Shown one piece after another: positions 9,207 to 17,796 of a DNA stretch of 61,137 bases (position 1 is the stretch's first letter; each line of letters opens with the position of its first letter). The stretch is from Bryobacteraceae bacterium. Lineage in GTDB: Bacteria > Acidobacteriota > Terriglobia > Bryobacterales > Bryobacteraceae. Below the pieces are notes generated by a model. The model was not told the origin of the DNA. It worked only from the letters and a program-made list of their open reading frames with translations, and did not search any database. The stretch is taken from assembly GCA_025927575.1 (NCBI GenBank), contig JAICLJ010000008.1, forward strand, positions 1-61,137, read 5' to 3'. Position numbers and translations under genes: made by a program.

Positions 9207-9360
9207 CGTCACCTCCCCGTAACGGAAAACCAGCAATTCAGCAAGCTATTCCCGCGCAAACTATGAGATGCACGAGAAGCCGATTTTGTGCCGTTTTTGG
9301 TTTCAGTAGGCCTTCACACTGCTCTGGTAATCTTACAGGGAGACAAGCAAATCAGCTTTC

Positions 9361-11916
9361 ATGTCGTATTCTGTTCAACCCCTTAGGGAATTCATGGTCC
9401 GCCCCGCTCTGCCCGATCCGCTTGGACGGCTGACGGAACTAGCCTACAACCTGGTTTGGAGTTGGGATCACTCTATTCGGTCCATTTTTCGGCGGCTCGA
9501 CCCAGCCCTCTGGAAGGAATCGAATCACAATCCTATCCTGTTCCTGGGACGTGTCTCGCAGGAGACTCTTAACAAAGCCGCCCACGATCAACGCTATCTG
9601 GCGCATTACCGCCGGGCGTGCGAGCAGCACGACAATTATCTCCGTCGTAACGTTCGGAAGCCGGGATCTCCACTGGTCGCCTACTTCTCAATGGAATATG
9701 GCCTGCTGGATTGCAAGCCCATCTATTCGGGAGGCCTCGGCGTGCTTTCTGGGGACCACCTGAAAGCAGCCAGCGATTCCGACATTCCGCTCGTGGGTGT
9801 CGGCCTGCTCTATCAGAAGGGTTACCTGACGCAGGCGTTGAACCCCGACGGCTGGCAGCAGGAACGCAATCCTATTCAGGATTTTCACACGCTGCCGGTG
9901 CGGCCCGTTATCAACGAAAAGGGCGAGGAGATGCTGGTCAGGGTTCCGCTTCCGGGCGCCGAAGCATGGGTCAAAGTCTGGAATATCGAAGTCGGCCGGG
10001 TGCGACTCTTCCTGCTCGACACTAACGTTCCGCAGAACGAGTCGATCGAGTATCGCGAAATCACCGACCAGCTTTACGGCGGCGACTTCAACAAACGCAT
10101 CCGGCAGGAAGTCGTTCTGGGCATCGGAGGCTTGCGCGCGTTGAAAAAGCTTGGCATTCAGCCGACGGTCTATCACATGAACGAGGGGCATTCGGCGTTC
10201 CTCGCGATTGAGCGAATTCGTGTTCTGATGGAAGAGCACAACCTCTCGTTTGAAGAGGCGCTGGAAGCAACGCGGCTCAGCAATGTCTTCACAACTCATA
10301 CCTGCGTGCCTGCGGGAATCGACCTGTTCGACAACGGCCTGGTGTATGAGTATTTTTCGAACTATTGCGACCGTGCCGGCTTTCCATTCGAGAAACTGCT
10401 CGGATTGGGACGCACGAACATGCAGGATCCGGCCGAGCGCTTCTCAATGGCCGTGCTCGCCTTAAGAGCCTCAGCATTCCGGAACGCGGTTAGCGTCCTG
10501 CACCGGTGGGTTTCGCAGGAAATGTTTCAGCATTTGTGGCCGAAACTCCCCACCTCGGAAGTTCCGATTACCTCCATCACGAACGGCGTCCATGCGCCCA
10601 CATGGGTGAACGGGGACTTGGCCGGCCTCTACGATCAGTATCTGCAACCGGACTGGCGGGAGCGCCTGGAAGATACAAAAATGTGGGAACTCGCGCACGA
10701 GATTCCCAACCAGGAATTATGGGAAGTGCATCGTAAGCGGAAGCGCAGGCTGGTTGCTTTCGTACGTGAACGAAGCACGAGTTGCGCGTTGCAGCGCCAG
10801 GGATCGTTAACTGAAATTCGCCGTCTATCGGAGGTGCTCGATCCCGATGTCTTCACGATCGGCTTTGCGCGCCGGTTCGCCACTTACAAACGGGCGACCT
10901 TGTTATTTCGCGACCTGGATCGCCTCAAAAGGATACTCAATAATCCCTCGATGCCCGTACAAGTGGTGGTCGCCGGGAAGGCCCATCCGAAAGACTATCC
11001 GGGAAAGGCGTTAATCCGCGAGATCGTGAACATGTCACGGGATCCGGAGATTTTCAAGCGATTGGTTTTTGTTGAAGATTATGGAATTCAGGTCGCTCGA
11101 GAGCTCGTGCAGGGCGTCGATCTGTGGCTGAACAATCCTCGCCGAGGCGAAGAGGCCTGCGGCACCAGCGGCATGAAAGCGGCCATGAATGGGGTGCTGA
11201 ACCTTAGCGTTCTCGATGGCTGGTTCGACGAGGCGTATGAGTACTCGGGCGGCTGGCCGATCGGGACCCGCGAACCCTACGCGGAAGATCAAGACGGCAT
11301 GCACGCGAGCGATATTTATTCGAAGCTTGAGAACGAAATAGTACCGCTTTATTACGAAAATCGCGAACAGGGCGTGCCGGTTGAATGGGTGCGCCGGATG
11401 AAGCAGAGTCTGGCCGCCATTACGCCCCGGTTCAGTTCCGGGCGCATGGTCGCCGAGTACATGTACGAGCTTTATGAACCCGCTCACAGGCTGTGGGAGC
11501 GGATCTCGCGCGACGATTTTCGTGAAGCGCGCCGCAAGAGCGAGTGGGAAGCGAACCTAACCGCCGCGTGGAGCCGCGTTCACTTTGTCGGATTCGGCGA
11601 TAGTCCGGCCCAACAGGTTCTGAGCGGGTCACCCGTGCCGCTAAGAACCGAAATCGACCTTGCAGGGCTGCAACCGTCCGATGTTCGCGTTGAAGCTGTC
11701 GTCGGACCGATCGATTCTAACGGGCAGTTGCAAGATATCCACACAGTACCTCTTTCGGCCGTCGGGCAAAATGGCAATGCATTCATCTTCGCGAACGAGT
11801 ACGTCGTGCAACAAACGGGACTTGTTGGTTATTCGCTAAGGATTAGTCCGAACCACTTTGACAATCCTCTGACGCGCCCTTGCAATGCCTTGCTTAAGTG
11901 GGGCTTAGATTCATAG
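9361..11916 (+). CDS. glgP: alpha-glucan (glycogen/maltodextrin) phosphorylase
   Basis: 851 residues, the length of the alpha-glucan family phosphorylases that carry an N-terminal DUF3417 domain (about 13-120, with ELAYNLVWSWDHSIRSIFRRLDP). The phosphorylase core follows (VAYFSMEYGL, YSGGLGVLSGDHLKAASD, MNEGHSAF), and the pyridoxal-phosphate lysine is Lys606 in EACGTSGMKAAMNG. It releases glucose-1-phosphate from alpha-1,4-glucans in the cytoplasm. It is transcribed divergently from egtB; nothing in the neighbourhood ties it to a specific glycogen operon. Confidence 0.95.
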   Translation: MSYSVQPLREFMVRPALPDPLGRLTELAYNLVWSWDHSIRSIFRRLDPALWKESNHNPILFLGRVSQETLNKAAHDQRYLAHYRRACEQHDNYLRRNVRKPGSPLVAYFSMEYGLLDCKPIYSGGLGVLSGDHLKAASDSDIPLVGVGLLYQKGYLTQALNPDGWQQERNPIQDFHTLPVRPVINEKGEEMLVRVPLPGAEAWVKVWNIEVGRVRLFLLDTNVPQNESIEYREITDQLYGGDFNKRIRQEVVLGIGGLRALKKLGIQPTVYHMNEGHSAFLAIERIRVLMEEHNLSFEEALEATRLSNVFTTHTCVPAGIDLFDNGLVYEYFSNYCDRAGFPFEKLLGLGRTNMQDPAERFSMAVLALRASAFRNAVSVLHRWVSQEMFQHLWPKLPTSEVPITSITNGVHAPTWVNGDLAGLYDQYLQPDWRERLEDTKMWELAHEIPNQELWEVHRKRKRRLVAFVRERSTSCALQRQGSLTEIRRLSEVLDPDVFTIGFARRFATYKRATLLFRDLDRLKRILNNPSMPVQVVVAGKAHPKDYPGKALIREIVNMSRDPEIFKRLVFVEDYGIQVARELVQGVDLWLNNPRRGEEACGTSGMKAAMNGVLNLSVLDGWFDEAYEYSGGWPIGTREPYAEDQDGMHASDIYSKLENEIVPLYYENREQGVPVEWVRRMKQSLAAITPRFSSGRMVAEYMYELYEPAHRLWERISRDDFREARRKSEWEANLTAAWSRVHFVGFGDSPAQQVLSGSPVPLRTEIDLAGLQPSDVRVEAVVGPIDSNGQLQDIHTVPLSAVGQNGNAFIFANEYVVQQTGLVGYSLRISPNHFDNPLTRPCNALLKWGLDS

Positions 11917-12278
11917 GGTTTATCCCGTTTCAGCAGGTATCGTGAAGGCGTAGACCGTACAGACGCCTGCCATGCCCTAGTACTTCTAGCTTGGTTCGGG
12001 TCCGCGTAAACATTCTGGCGTCGTGAAATTTAGTGGCGCGACATGGGAAACCGTGGTAAATAGTTACTAGGTGCAGGCGGGAATCTGCAACCCGTTACCT
12101 TCCTAATCACGATTCCCCCGAATCTCAGTTCGAGAGTTCCAGTTCCTGATCAACGAGAAACGTTCTGCTCAGGCTGGAATGGCGCCTAATCAGTCAGAGG
12201 CCGGTACTCTTACCCTAGCTTTACCTAAGTCCGCACGAAGTCCGAAAGCGGCGTTGTAAAAGGAGTCGATCAACGACA
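11917..12278. other. 362-bp intergenic region with hairpins
   Basis: No coding frame is convincing. It contains an inverted repeat AGGCGT/ACGCCT at 11946-11968 just after glgP (no T-run, so at best a Rho-dependent or weak terminator) and a nested hairpin at 12055-12099 listed separately. A T-loop-like GGTTCGGGTCC at about 11994 is not part of a tRNA. The remainder is presumably the promoter and leader of the zinc-ribbon gene at 12279. Confidence 0.5.
12055..12099 (+). other. nested hairpin in leader of zinc-ribbon gene
   Basis: Outer arms GGTAA (12055-12059) and TTACC (12095-12099) enclose inner arms TGCAG (12072-12076) and CTGCA (12085-12089). This two-level stem lies about 180 nt upstream of the start at 12279. 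It could be a structured 5' leader; it matches no riboswitch I recognise. Confidence 0.3.
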
Positions 12279-12770
12279 ATGGACGGAGATCGCAAATACA
12301 GGCAGAACGGCTACATGGATTCCGACCGGGGACAGTCGGGTTCCTTCAGGGCCGACCGATCGGAGCATCATCGCCCACAGGGCCCGAAACTGCCTCTTGA
12401 TGTGACGGGGCCCAAACTCCCGAGACTTGTGCAGAATGTGGTCGCTTCGCGTTGCTTCAATTGCGCGACGGCTCTTCCCCAAGCCGTCGACTTCGTGGGC
12501 AATTGCCCCAAGTGCGGAGTGGCATTGCATTGCTGCAAGCAATGCTCTCATTTTGAGCCGTCCACCCGGTTTCAGTGCTTGAAACCCGTACCTGTCCGGA
12601 TCCCCATCAAGGATCAGGCGAACCAGTGCGAATGGTTCTCGCCGCGAGTCACCGTGGCGCGAGATGTTTTGCCACTGTCTTCCGCGAAGTTCGGCGATCC
12701 GAAACCGGATACTGCGCCGAGAAACGCCACGGACGCACGCGCCGCATTCGACAATTTGTTTAAGAAGTAG
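12279..12770 (+). CDS. cysteine-rich zinc-ribbon protein, function unknown
   Basis: 163 residues. The N-terminal 45 residues are polar and probably disordered (RDGDRK..., many Asp, Arg, Gly, Pro). The middle holds CFNCATAL, then CPKCGVALHCCKQCSHF and later a QC and a further Cys before EWF, i.e. two CxxC ribbons plus extra Cys, suggesting one or two Zn sites. The C-terminal tail is again low complexity and ends FDNLFKK. The start ATG follows AAAGGAGTCGATC, giving a usable ribosome site. It precedes a small membrane protein and rph; a nucleic-acid or protein-binding role is possible but not shown. Confidence 0.65.
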   Translation: MDGDRKYRQNGYMDSDRGQSGSFRADRSEHHRPQGPKLPLDVTGPKLPRLVQNVVASRCFNCATALPQAVDFVGNCPKCGVALHCCKQCSHFEPSTRFQCLKPVPVRIPIKDQANQCEWFSPRVTVARDVLPLSSAKFGDPKPDTAPRNATDARAAFDNLFKK

Positions 12771-13055
12771 ACGCAGCGGGAGCCGGGCTCGCCGGAGACA
12801 CCGAACCCAACTCGATGTGTCTGTGCACGCTTCACTCGTGGTCCCTCCAAATTGCCGAAGCTAATTACCGATCCGCCGGGAAACCGCCGCACCCGGTCCG
12901 GCAAACTCCGGATCCGAGATCCCTCTCCTGCTATCCATGTAAGTGGGAGATTTCAATTGTGCGGGACATCCGCTTAGGCACGCCCACAGAGGCGCCCTGG
13001 CGGAAGCCTGCATTTCAGCCGCCGGCCCATCTGAGCTTGGCGGAGACGAAACAAA

Positions 13056-13202
13056 ATGGGTGCAAAGAGAATTTCGAAAAAAAGAAGCCAGCAAAAGCTG
13101 GCCGAAGCGCGGCGGCAGGGCGCTATTCCTTGTCTTGTGATCGCGGGGATCGTCCTGCTGGTGTTCGCCTTTTTCTTCTTCGCCGCGTTGAGGTCCATGT
13201 GA
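13056..13202 (+). CDS. 48-residue single-pass membrane protein
   Basis: ATG 13056 to TGA 13202 encodes a short protein with a strongly basic N-terminus ([21 protein letters not shown]) and one hydrophobic segment (residues about 25-44, [19 protein letters not shown]), ending LRSM. The next gene, rph, starts two bases after its stop, so translation is probably coupled. The positive-inside rule puts the N-terminus in the cytoplasm. Two larger frames overlap it (12815-13207 and 12943-13140) but lack family features; the membrane protein is preferred because of its composition and its junction with rph. Function unknown. Confidence 0.5.
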   Translation: MGAKRISKKRSQQKLAEARRQGAIPCLVIAGIVLLVFAFFFFAALRSM

Positions 13203-13203
13203 A

Positions 13204-13929
13204 ATGAGAATGGATGGACGCGGTTTCGACCAGGCACGATCGATTAAGATCGCTACCGGCTATCTCCTCACCGCCGAAGGATCGGCGATGATCGAGGTTG
13301 GCAACACGCGAGTGCTATGTGCCGCGACTGTAGAAGACACTGTTCCGCCGTTCCTCCGGAACACCGGAAAAGGCTGGGTGACGGCTGAGTATTCGATGCT
13401 GCCTCGAGCCACAATCACGCGCACTCCCCGCGAGGTAACGAAAGGGAAACCGTCCGGACGCACTCATGAGATTCAGCGCCTCATTGGCCGGTCGCTGCGG
13501 TCCGTCGTCGATTTGAAGGCGCTAGGCGAACGCAGCATTGTGGTGGATTGTGATGTGATCCAGGCCGATGGCGGAACGCGCACGGCATCGATCACGGGCG
13601 CCTATGTTGCGCTTTCTTTAGCCATTGAAAAGCTAGTCAAATTTAAAGTAATTTCCAGGAATCCACTGCTCGACGCGGTTGCCGCCACAAGCGTGGGCAT
13701 CGTCGATGGCGCTGCCATGCTCGACCTGTGCTACGACGAAGATTCGCGGGCCGACGTCGACATGAACGTGGTGATGACCGGCGCCGGGCGTTTCGTCGAA
13801 CTGCAGGCCACCGCCGAAAAAATTCCCTTTGACGATGCGCAGATGACGGACCTGCTCGGCCTCGCGCGCGCCGGCATACGGGAGCTGCTGGATGCGCAGA
13901 AACTCGCGGTTGAGCAGGCTCCGGCGTGA
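13204..13929 (+). CDS. rph: ribonuclease PH
   Basis: 241 residues, the usual length. The opening [43 protein letters not shown] matches RNase PH, followed by [34 protein letters not shown] and [26 protein letters not shown]. It is a phosphate-dependent 3'-5' exonuclease that trims tRNA 3' ends. Its TGA overlaps the GTG start of rdgB, and the pair rph-rdgB is a widely conserved operon. Confidence 0.97.
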   Translation: MRMDGRGFDQARSIKIATGYLLTAEGSAMIEVGNTRVLCAATVEDTVPPFLRNTGKGWVTAEYSMLPRATITRTPREVTKGKPSGRTHEIQRLIGRSLRSVVDLKALGERSIVVDCDVIQADGGTRTASITGAYVALSLAIEKLVKFKVISRNPLLDAVAATSVGIVDGAAMLDLCYDEDSRADVDMNVVMTGAGRFVELQATAEKIPFDDAQMTDLLGLARAGIRELLDAQKLAVEQAPA

Positions 13930-14531
13930 CGCTGTATGCGTCTACCCATAATCCTGGAAAGCTGCGCGAGTTCTTGAGGGCTTGCGAGCAGAGTGCAATC
14001 TCCGATCTTATTGTTCAACCGCTGCCTCGCTTGGAGGACATCGCACCCCCCGACGAGACGGGCGAAACTTTCGAAGAGAACGCCGTTCTCAAAGCGCTCT
14101 ACTATTCCAAGTTCTGTGTTGGTTGTGTTTTCGCGGACGATTCGGGGCTCGAAGTGCCGGCTCTCGGCGGCGCGCCCGGCGTCCGTTCCGCGCGGTATGC
14201 CGGCGAGAATGCGACCGATGCCCAAAACAATGCGCTAGTGCTTCAAAATCTCAAAGGCTCAGTCGATCGCAACGCCCGTTTTGTCTGTGTCATTGCTTTG
14301 GCTCAGCGCGGCAAGCTTCTGCATGTTGTGCGCGGAACAGTCGAGGGCGACATCCTTACCGAGGCACGGGGATCGAACGGCTTCGGTTACGATTCTCTAT
14401 TCTTCTATCCGCCGTTCAAACGCTCATTCGGCGAGATCGGCCCGGACGAGAAGTTCGCGGTCAGCCATCGCGGCCAGGCGCTCCGCTCTCTATTCGATTG
14501 GATTTCCCGCCCGCCCGATCAACTGGCGTAA
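13926..14531 (+). CDS. rdgB: non-canonical purine NTP pyrophosphatase (XTP/dITP)
   Basis: 201 residues starting at GTG 13926, which overlaps the rph stop (GTGA). The first residues [15 protein letters not shown] contain the family SxxNxGK substrate loop; [44 protein letters not shown] and [12 protein letters not shown] are the other hallmark blocks. It hydrolyses dITP, XTP and related nucleotides to monophosphates to keep deaminated purines out of nucleic acids. Complete with no odd residues. Confidence 0.96.
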   Translation: MTLYASTHNPGKLREFLRACEQSAISDLIVQPLPRLEDIAPPDETGETFEENAVLKALYYSKFCVGCVFADDSGLEVPALGGAPGVRSARYAGENATDAQNNALVLQNLKGSVDRNARFVCVIALAQRGKLLHVVRGTVEGDILTEARGSNGFGYDSLFFYPPFKRSFGEIGPDEKFAVSHRGQALRSLFDWISRPPDQLA

Positions 14532-14555
14532 GCTTTCGTCCGATAAGATATCTAC

Positions 14556-15431
14556 ATGCATGGGCGCCTGCTGCACAATGGCACGTTGCACGAAACGTCG
14601 GAGCCGCTGATTTCTCCCGGGCAAACGGGTTTTATGAATGGTTGGGGGGTATTCAGCACCATTCGTGTATACAACGGAGTTTTGTTCGAGTATCGACGCC
14701 ACTACAAGCGGATGAAACGCGATGCGGAATTGATGCATGTGCCGTTTCCACTTAGCGCCGAAGACTTGGAGGGCGAGCTTTTTAAGCTAGTCGACGCAAA
14801 TGCCGCCTTCAACGCCACCCTGCGGGTTGCAATCGTCCGCAACTACGGAGGCGCCTTCGAAGGCGCCGGAATTCGCACGAAAGCGGATGTAGTGGCATTC
14901 ACGACGGACCTTGCCGATTGGGGTCAAGGAGTGAAGCTCTCTTACGTTGAGAACGGCCGCCACGCAGGATCACCTTTCGCCGGAACGAAAGTGACGTCGT
15001 GGTCTGAAAACCTCACCATGAACGAGCAGGCGCACGAGAAGGGTTTTGATGAGGCTATTCTGCTGAACGAGCACGGGCAGGTGAGCGAATGCACCTCGGC
15101 CAATATCTTTGCCGTGCAAGGCACACAGGTGCTGACGCCGCCACTAAAAAGCTCAGGCTGCCTGGCGGGCGTAACACGGGCCATTCTCCTCGAAGAGATT
15201 CATGTGCCCGGCATCGATATCGTGGAGCGCGACTTGATGCCGCAGCAACTCGAGGCCTCGGATCAGGTGTTTATCACGTCCACAACCCGCGATCTGCTTC
15301 CCGTGTTTGAAATAGAGCGGCGCGGCTTAGGACAAAACCGCGATGTGCTCGGCAATCTGCAGCGAGCCTTCCATGCCTATCAACTGCAATACGTCGATTC
15401 GCACCCAAGACAGGAGGCGCTTACAACTTGA
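14556..15431 (+). CDS. class IV pyridoxal-phosphate aminotransferase (BCAT/ADCL fold)
   Basis: 291 residues. The fold-type IV signature is clear: a GWGVFSTIRVYNG N-terminal loop, RxxRHYKRMKRDAE, the PLP lysine in GTKVTSWSENL, then EAILLNEHGQVSECTSANIFAV and a phosphate-binding GVTRAILLEE. The family includes branched-chain aminotransferases, D-amino-acid aminotransferases and 4-amino-4-deoxychorismate lyase; sequence alone does not choose among them, although length and lack of the BCAT N-terminal extension favour an ADC-lyase or D-amino-acid type. Its stop overlaps the TTG start of the next gene. Confidence 0.88.
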   Translation: MHGRLLHNGTLHETSEPLISPGQTGFMNGWGVFSTIRVYNGVLFEYRRHYKRMKRDAELMHVPFPLSAEDLEGELFKLVDANAAFNATLRVAIVRNYGGAFEGAGIRTKADVVAFTTDLADWGQGVKLSYVENGRHAGSPFAGTKVTSWSENLTMNEQAHEKGFDEAILLNEHGQVSECTSANIFAVQGTQVLTPPLKSSGCLAGVTRAILLEEIHVPGIDIVERDLMPQQLEASDQVFITSTTRDLLPVFEIERRGLGQNRDVLGNLQRAFHAYQLQYVDSHPRQEALTT

Positions 15432-15820
15432 AAATCGCGGACCTCGAATGTGAACAATGTGGGAGCCGCAATGTCCGCCGGGCCCGTCTTTGTGGGATGA
15501 AAGATCGTATCCGCATTTTGATAGGCGCCTATCCATTTCGCTGCCGCGATTGCCAGACGCGCTTTATCGCGGAGGTTTTGCTTCTCTCAAAGCTGTCCTA
15601 TGCAAAATGCCCGAGGTGCTTACGAACCGACCTCAGCGCGTGGTCGCGGCGCCATTACAACCCCGGCTTTGCAGCCAATCTGCTTATTGAGCTTGGAGCG
15701 CGCAAATATCGCTGCCCCGCGTGCCGATGTAATTTCGTCAGTTTCCGCTGCCGGCTCAACTCGCCGCAGGTCGACGCGTTTCCGGAGAACCGGGCGACGG
15801 AAGCAAGCCTCACGCATTGA
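15428..15820 (+). CDS. double zinc-ribbon protein, unknown function
   Basis: 130 residues starting at TTG 15428, overlapping the upstream stop by two bases, which fixes translational coupling. Four Cys pairs are visible: CEQC, CRDC, CPRC and CPAC, spaced to form two four-Cys zinc sites separated by a helical stretch (AEVLLLSKLSYA). Basic residues are plentiful. No catalytic domain is seen. It ends 11 bases inside the convergent GAF gene. Confidence 0.6.
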   Translation: MKIADLECEQCGSRNVRRARLCGMKDRIRILIGAYPFRCRDCQTRFIAEVLLLSKLSYAKCPRCLRTDLSAWSRRHYNPGFAANLLIELGARKYRCPACRCNFVSFRCRLNSPQVDAFPENRATEASLTH

Positions 15821-16397
15821 GGACAGCGTGCGCCTGACTGGCTATACGCGAGAGCAGCAGCAGACAACCCACCTGCTCGCCCATTGTCGTTAGCAGTTCC
15901 AGCTCGCTGCCGGAATGACTATGCGCGTCGCGATGTTGCACATTGATGACGCCAACAACCCGGTTTTGAGAAATGACCGGCGCCGATAGAAATGCTTCGA
16001 ATGTGTCCTGCGGCAGATCTTTGAAGTATTTGAACCGGCGGTCGTTGTATGCTTCGCGGGAGATCGCAAGCAGCCGGCGCTCGCGCGCAACCCAGCCCGT
16101 CAGACCTTCATCCAGTTGCAATCGCACTTTACCGATATTCGCGCGATCTCCTGCGCTCGATGCGAAGAGTACCAGCTCGTCATCCTGCACCACGTACACG
16201 AGACAGGAATCGCATTCCATAAATTCGACAATGAGATCGACAATTTCGTGAAGAACGTCATCGAGACTCATGTCTCGCGCCATTAATCGGCTCACACGCT
16301 GGAAAACTCTTAGCTGCTGCTCCGCCTTTTCCAACTTCTGTTCGAGCTCACGAACCTTTGACACCTCTGGTATTATGACAAACCACCGGGACCGCAA
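15810..16397 (-). CDS. GAF-domain sensor protein
   Basis: 195 residues. A short N-terminal coiled-coil (VRELEQKLEKAEQQLRVFQRVSRLMA) leads into one GAF domain (about 45-185: LDDVLHEIVDLIVEFMECDSCLVYVVQDDELVLFAS, LDEGLTGWVARERRL, FLSAPVISQNRVVGVINVQHRD). No histidine-kinase, GGDEF or HD output domain follows, so it is a stand-alone ligand or redox-responsive module, or acts through dimerisation with a partner. The start is uncertain; the conserved part begins near residue 13. Its 3' end overlaps the convergent zinc-ribbon gene by 11 bases. Confidence 0.8.
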   Translation of the reverse strand: MRSRWFVIIPEVSKVRELEQKLEKAEQQLRVFQRVSRLMARDMSLDDVLHEIVDLIVEFMECDSCLVYVVQDDELVLFASSAGDRANIGKVRLQLDEGLTGWVARERRLLAISREAYNDRRFKYFKDLPQDTFEAFLSAPVISQNRVVGVINVQHRDAHSHSGSELELLTTMGEQVGCLLLLSRIASQAHAVLNA

Positions 16398-16458
16398 GTG
16401 GCGTGTGCCGATGAAGTAGTACCATGAGAGCTAGTCTTTTGAGGAGACGCAACTTCGG

Positions 16459-17010
16459 ATGTGGAGCAAGAGAAGAGAAGACGAAATCCAACCGAGGCCG
16501 GTGACTTCGGCCGCGGGCCCAACAGCGGAGCCCCAGAGGAGAGATTCCAACGTAATGTCGACGCCAGTAAGAACTTTCGATCCTGAGTCGCGTGTACCGG
16601 CTTCCGGGTCGGCCACGCTAGGCAAGAACGTGACTGTAAAAGGCCAAATTTTCAGCCGTGAAGATTTGACGATCGATGGCGAAGTGGAAGGCACCGTCGA
16701 GTGCCACGAACATCGGCTGACCATTGGGCCGAACGGACGCGTACAGGCGGGGCTCAAAGCGCGTGAGATCGTAATCTACGGCTCGATTCAAGGCAATGTC
16801 GAGGCGGTTGAGAAGATTGATATCAAGAAGGAAGCGAAGCTTGTCGGCGATATCAAGACCAGCCGCATCATGATAGAAGACGGCGCTTATTTCAAGGGCA
16901 GCATCGACATCAGCAAGGCCGCTCAGGTACAGCGGCCCACACCGGCGCCGGCAAGCAATCCGGTGGTCCCAGCCACACCAGTACCTGCGGGAATCAACTC
17001 CTCGAAGTAA
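16459..17010 (+). CDS. bactofilin
   Basis: 183 residues with the polymer-forming bactofilin core at about 55-150: TLGKNVTVKGQIFSREDLTIDGEVEG, GRVQAGLKAREIVIYGSIQGNVEAVEKIDIKKEAKLVGDIKTSRIMIEDGAYFKGSID. These short beta-helical repeats assemble into cytoskeletal filaments used in cell shape, stalk or polar functions. The N- and C-termini are Pro/Ala-rich and disordered, as usual. It is upstream of a methyltransferase-like gene on the same strand. Confidence 0.93.
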   Translation: MWSKRREDEIQPRPVTSAAGPTAEPQRRDSNVMSTPVRTFDPESRVPASGSATLGKNVTVKGQIFSREDLTIDGEVEGTVECHEHRLTIGPNGRVQAGLKAREIVIYGSIQGNVEAVEKIDIKKEAKLVGDIKTSRIMIEDGAYFKGSIDISKAAQVQRPTPAPASNPVVPATPVPAGINSSK

Positions 17011-17080
17011 GATTGAGTGGAGAAAGGCATTTGCTCGGGGGTTTGCATCTGCAACGCACTCCGCAACACGGTAAGTTCCT

Positions 17081-17788
17081 TTGTGGAAGGATCGATTTCG
17101 AAAAGTCTTCGGTGAGCCCGCTGGCTCGCCGGACCCCCGCGCGGGAGCCAGCCGCCCCGATTTGCGAGGAGGCGAAGGTCATATTTCGCCCAAGGGCGCG
17201 CAGGGCTCCATAACTCGTCAAAGCAAGGGTGCTGAAGAATTCTTCTCGGCACTACAAAGCGAAGAACCTCTCAGAATCCTGGATCTGGCGGGCGCCAGCC
17301 AAGCCAATATCATGTTCATCACGGAGTTGGGCCACGGGCTTGCGTCCGACGACATCGTGGCCACGATGGAACAGTGCTTCGGCGACGGCGATTTCCTTGA
17401 AAACCAGGAGAACTCCGAGCGAGTCGCACGATTCCTAAGCCAGACGCTGAAGTTCCCCGACGAACATTTCGATGGAGCGTTGATATGGGATAGCCTACAA
17501 TTCCTGGCACCCGCATTGCTTGAACAAACAGTCGAGCAACTGACGCGCGTCATGAAGCCGGGCGGCGCCATGCTCGCGTTCTTCAGTTCCGACGAAAAGG
17601 CAACTAACATCCCGGTTTACAACTACCGCATCCAGGATCAAAAGACACTGCTACTCGTGCCACGCGGCACTCACCGGCCGATACAGTATTTCAACAACCG
17701 CGCGCTCGAACGCATGTTCGACCGGGCGCAATCGCTGAAGTTCTTCCTCACTCGCGATCACCTCCGCGAAGTACTGGTTCGCCGCTGA
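17081..17788 (+). CDS. class I SAM-dependent methyltransferase-like protein
   Basis: 235 residues as read from a TTG at 17081, but the true start may be later: residues 1-45 are Arg/Pro/Gly-rich and only from about 50 (AEEFFSALQ) does family-like sequence begin. RILDLAGASQANIMFITELGH is a degenerate SAM loop I, FPDEHFDGALIWDSLQFLAPALLEQTVEQLTRVMKPGGAMLAFF fits motifs II-III of Methyltransf_11-type proteins. The glycine-rich loop DLAGAS lacks the usual GxGxG, so SAM binding is plausible rather than certain. Substrate unknown. Confidence 0.6.
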   Translation: MWKDRFRKVFGEPAGSPDPRAGASRPDLRGGEGHISPKGAQGSITRQSKGAEEFFSALQSEEPLRILDLAGASQANIMFITELGHGLASDDIVATMEQCFGDGDFLENQENSERVARFLSQTLKFPDEHFDGALIWDSLQFLAPALLEQTVEQLTRVMKPGGAMLAFFSSDEKATNIPVYNYRIQDQKTLLLVPRGTHRPIQYFNNRALERMFDRAQSLKFFLTRDHLREVLVRR

Positions 17789-17796
17789 CCGGCAGC

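Noticed and set aside
11984..12000. tRNA T-loop-like GGTTCGGGTCC
   Set aside because: No matching acceptor stem, D-arm or anticodon arm upstream, and no CCA region downstream.
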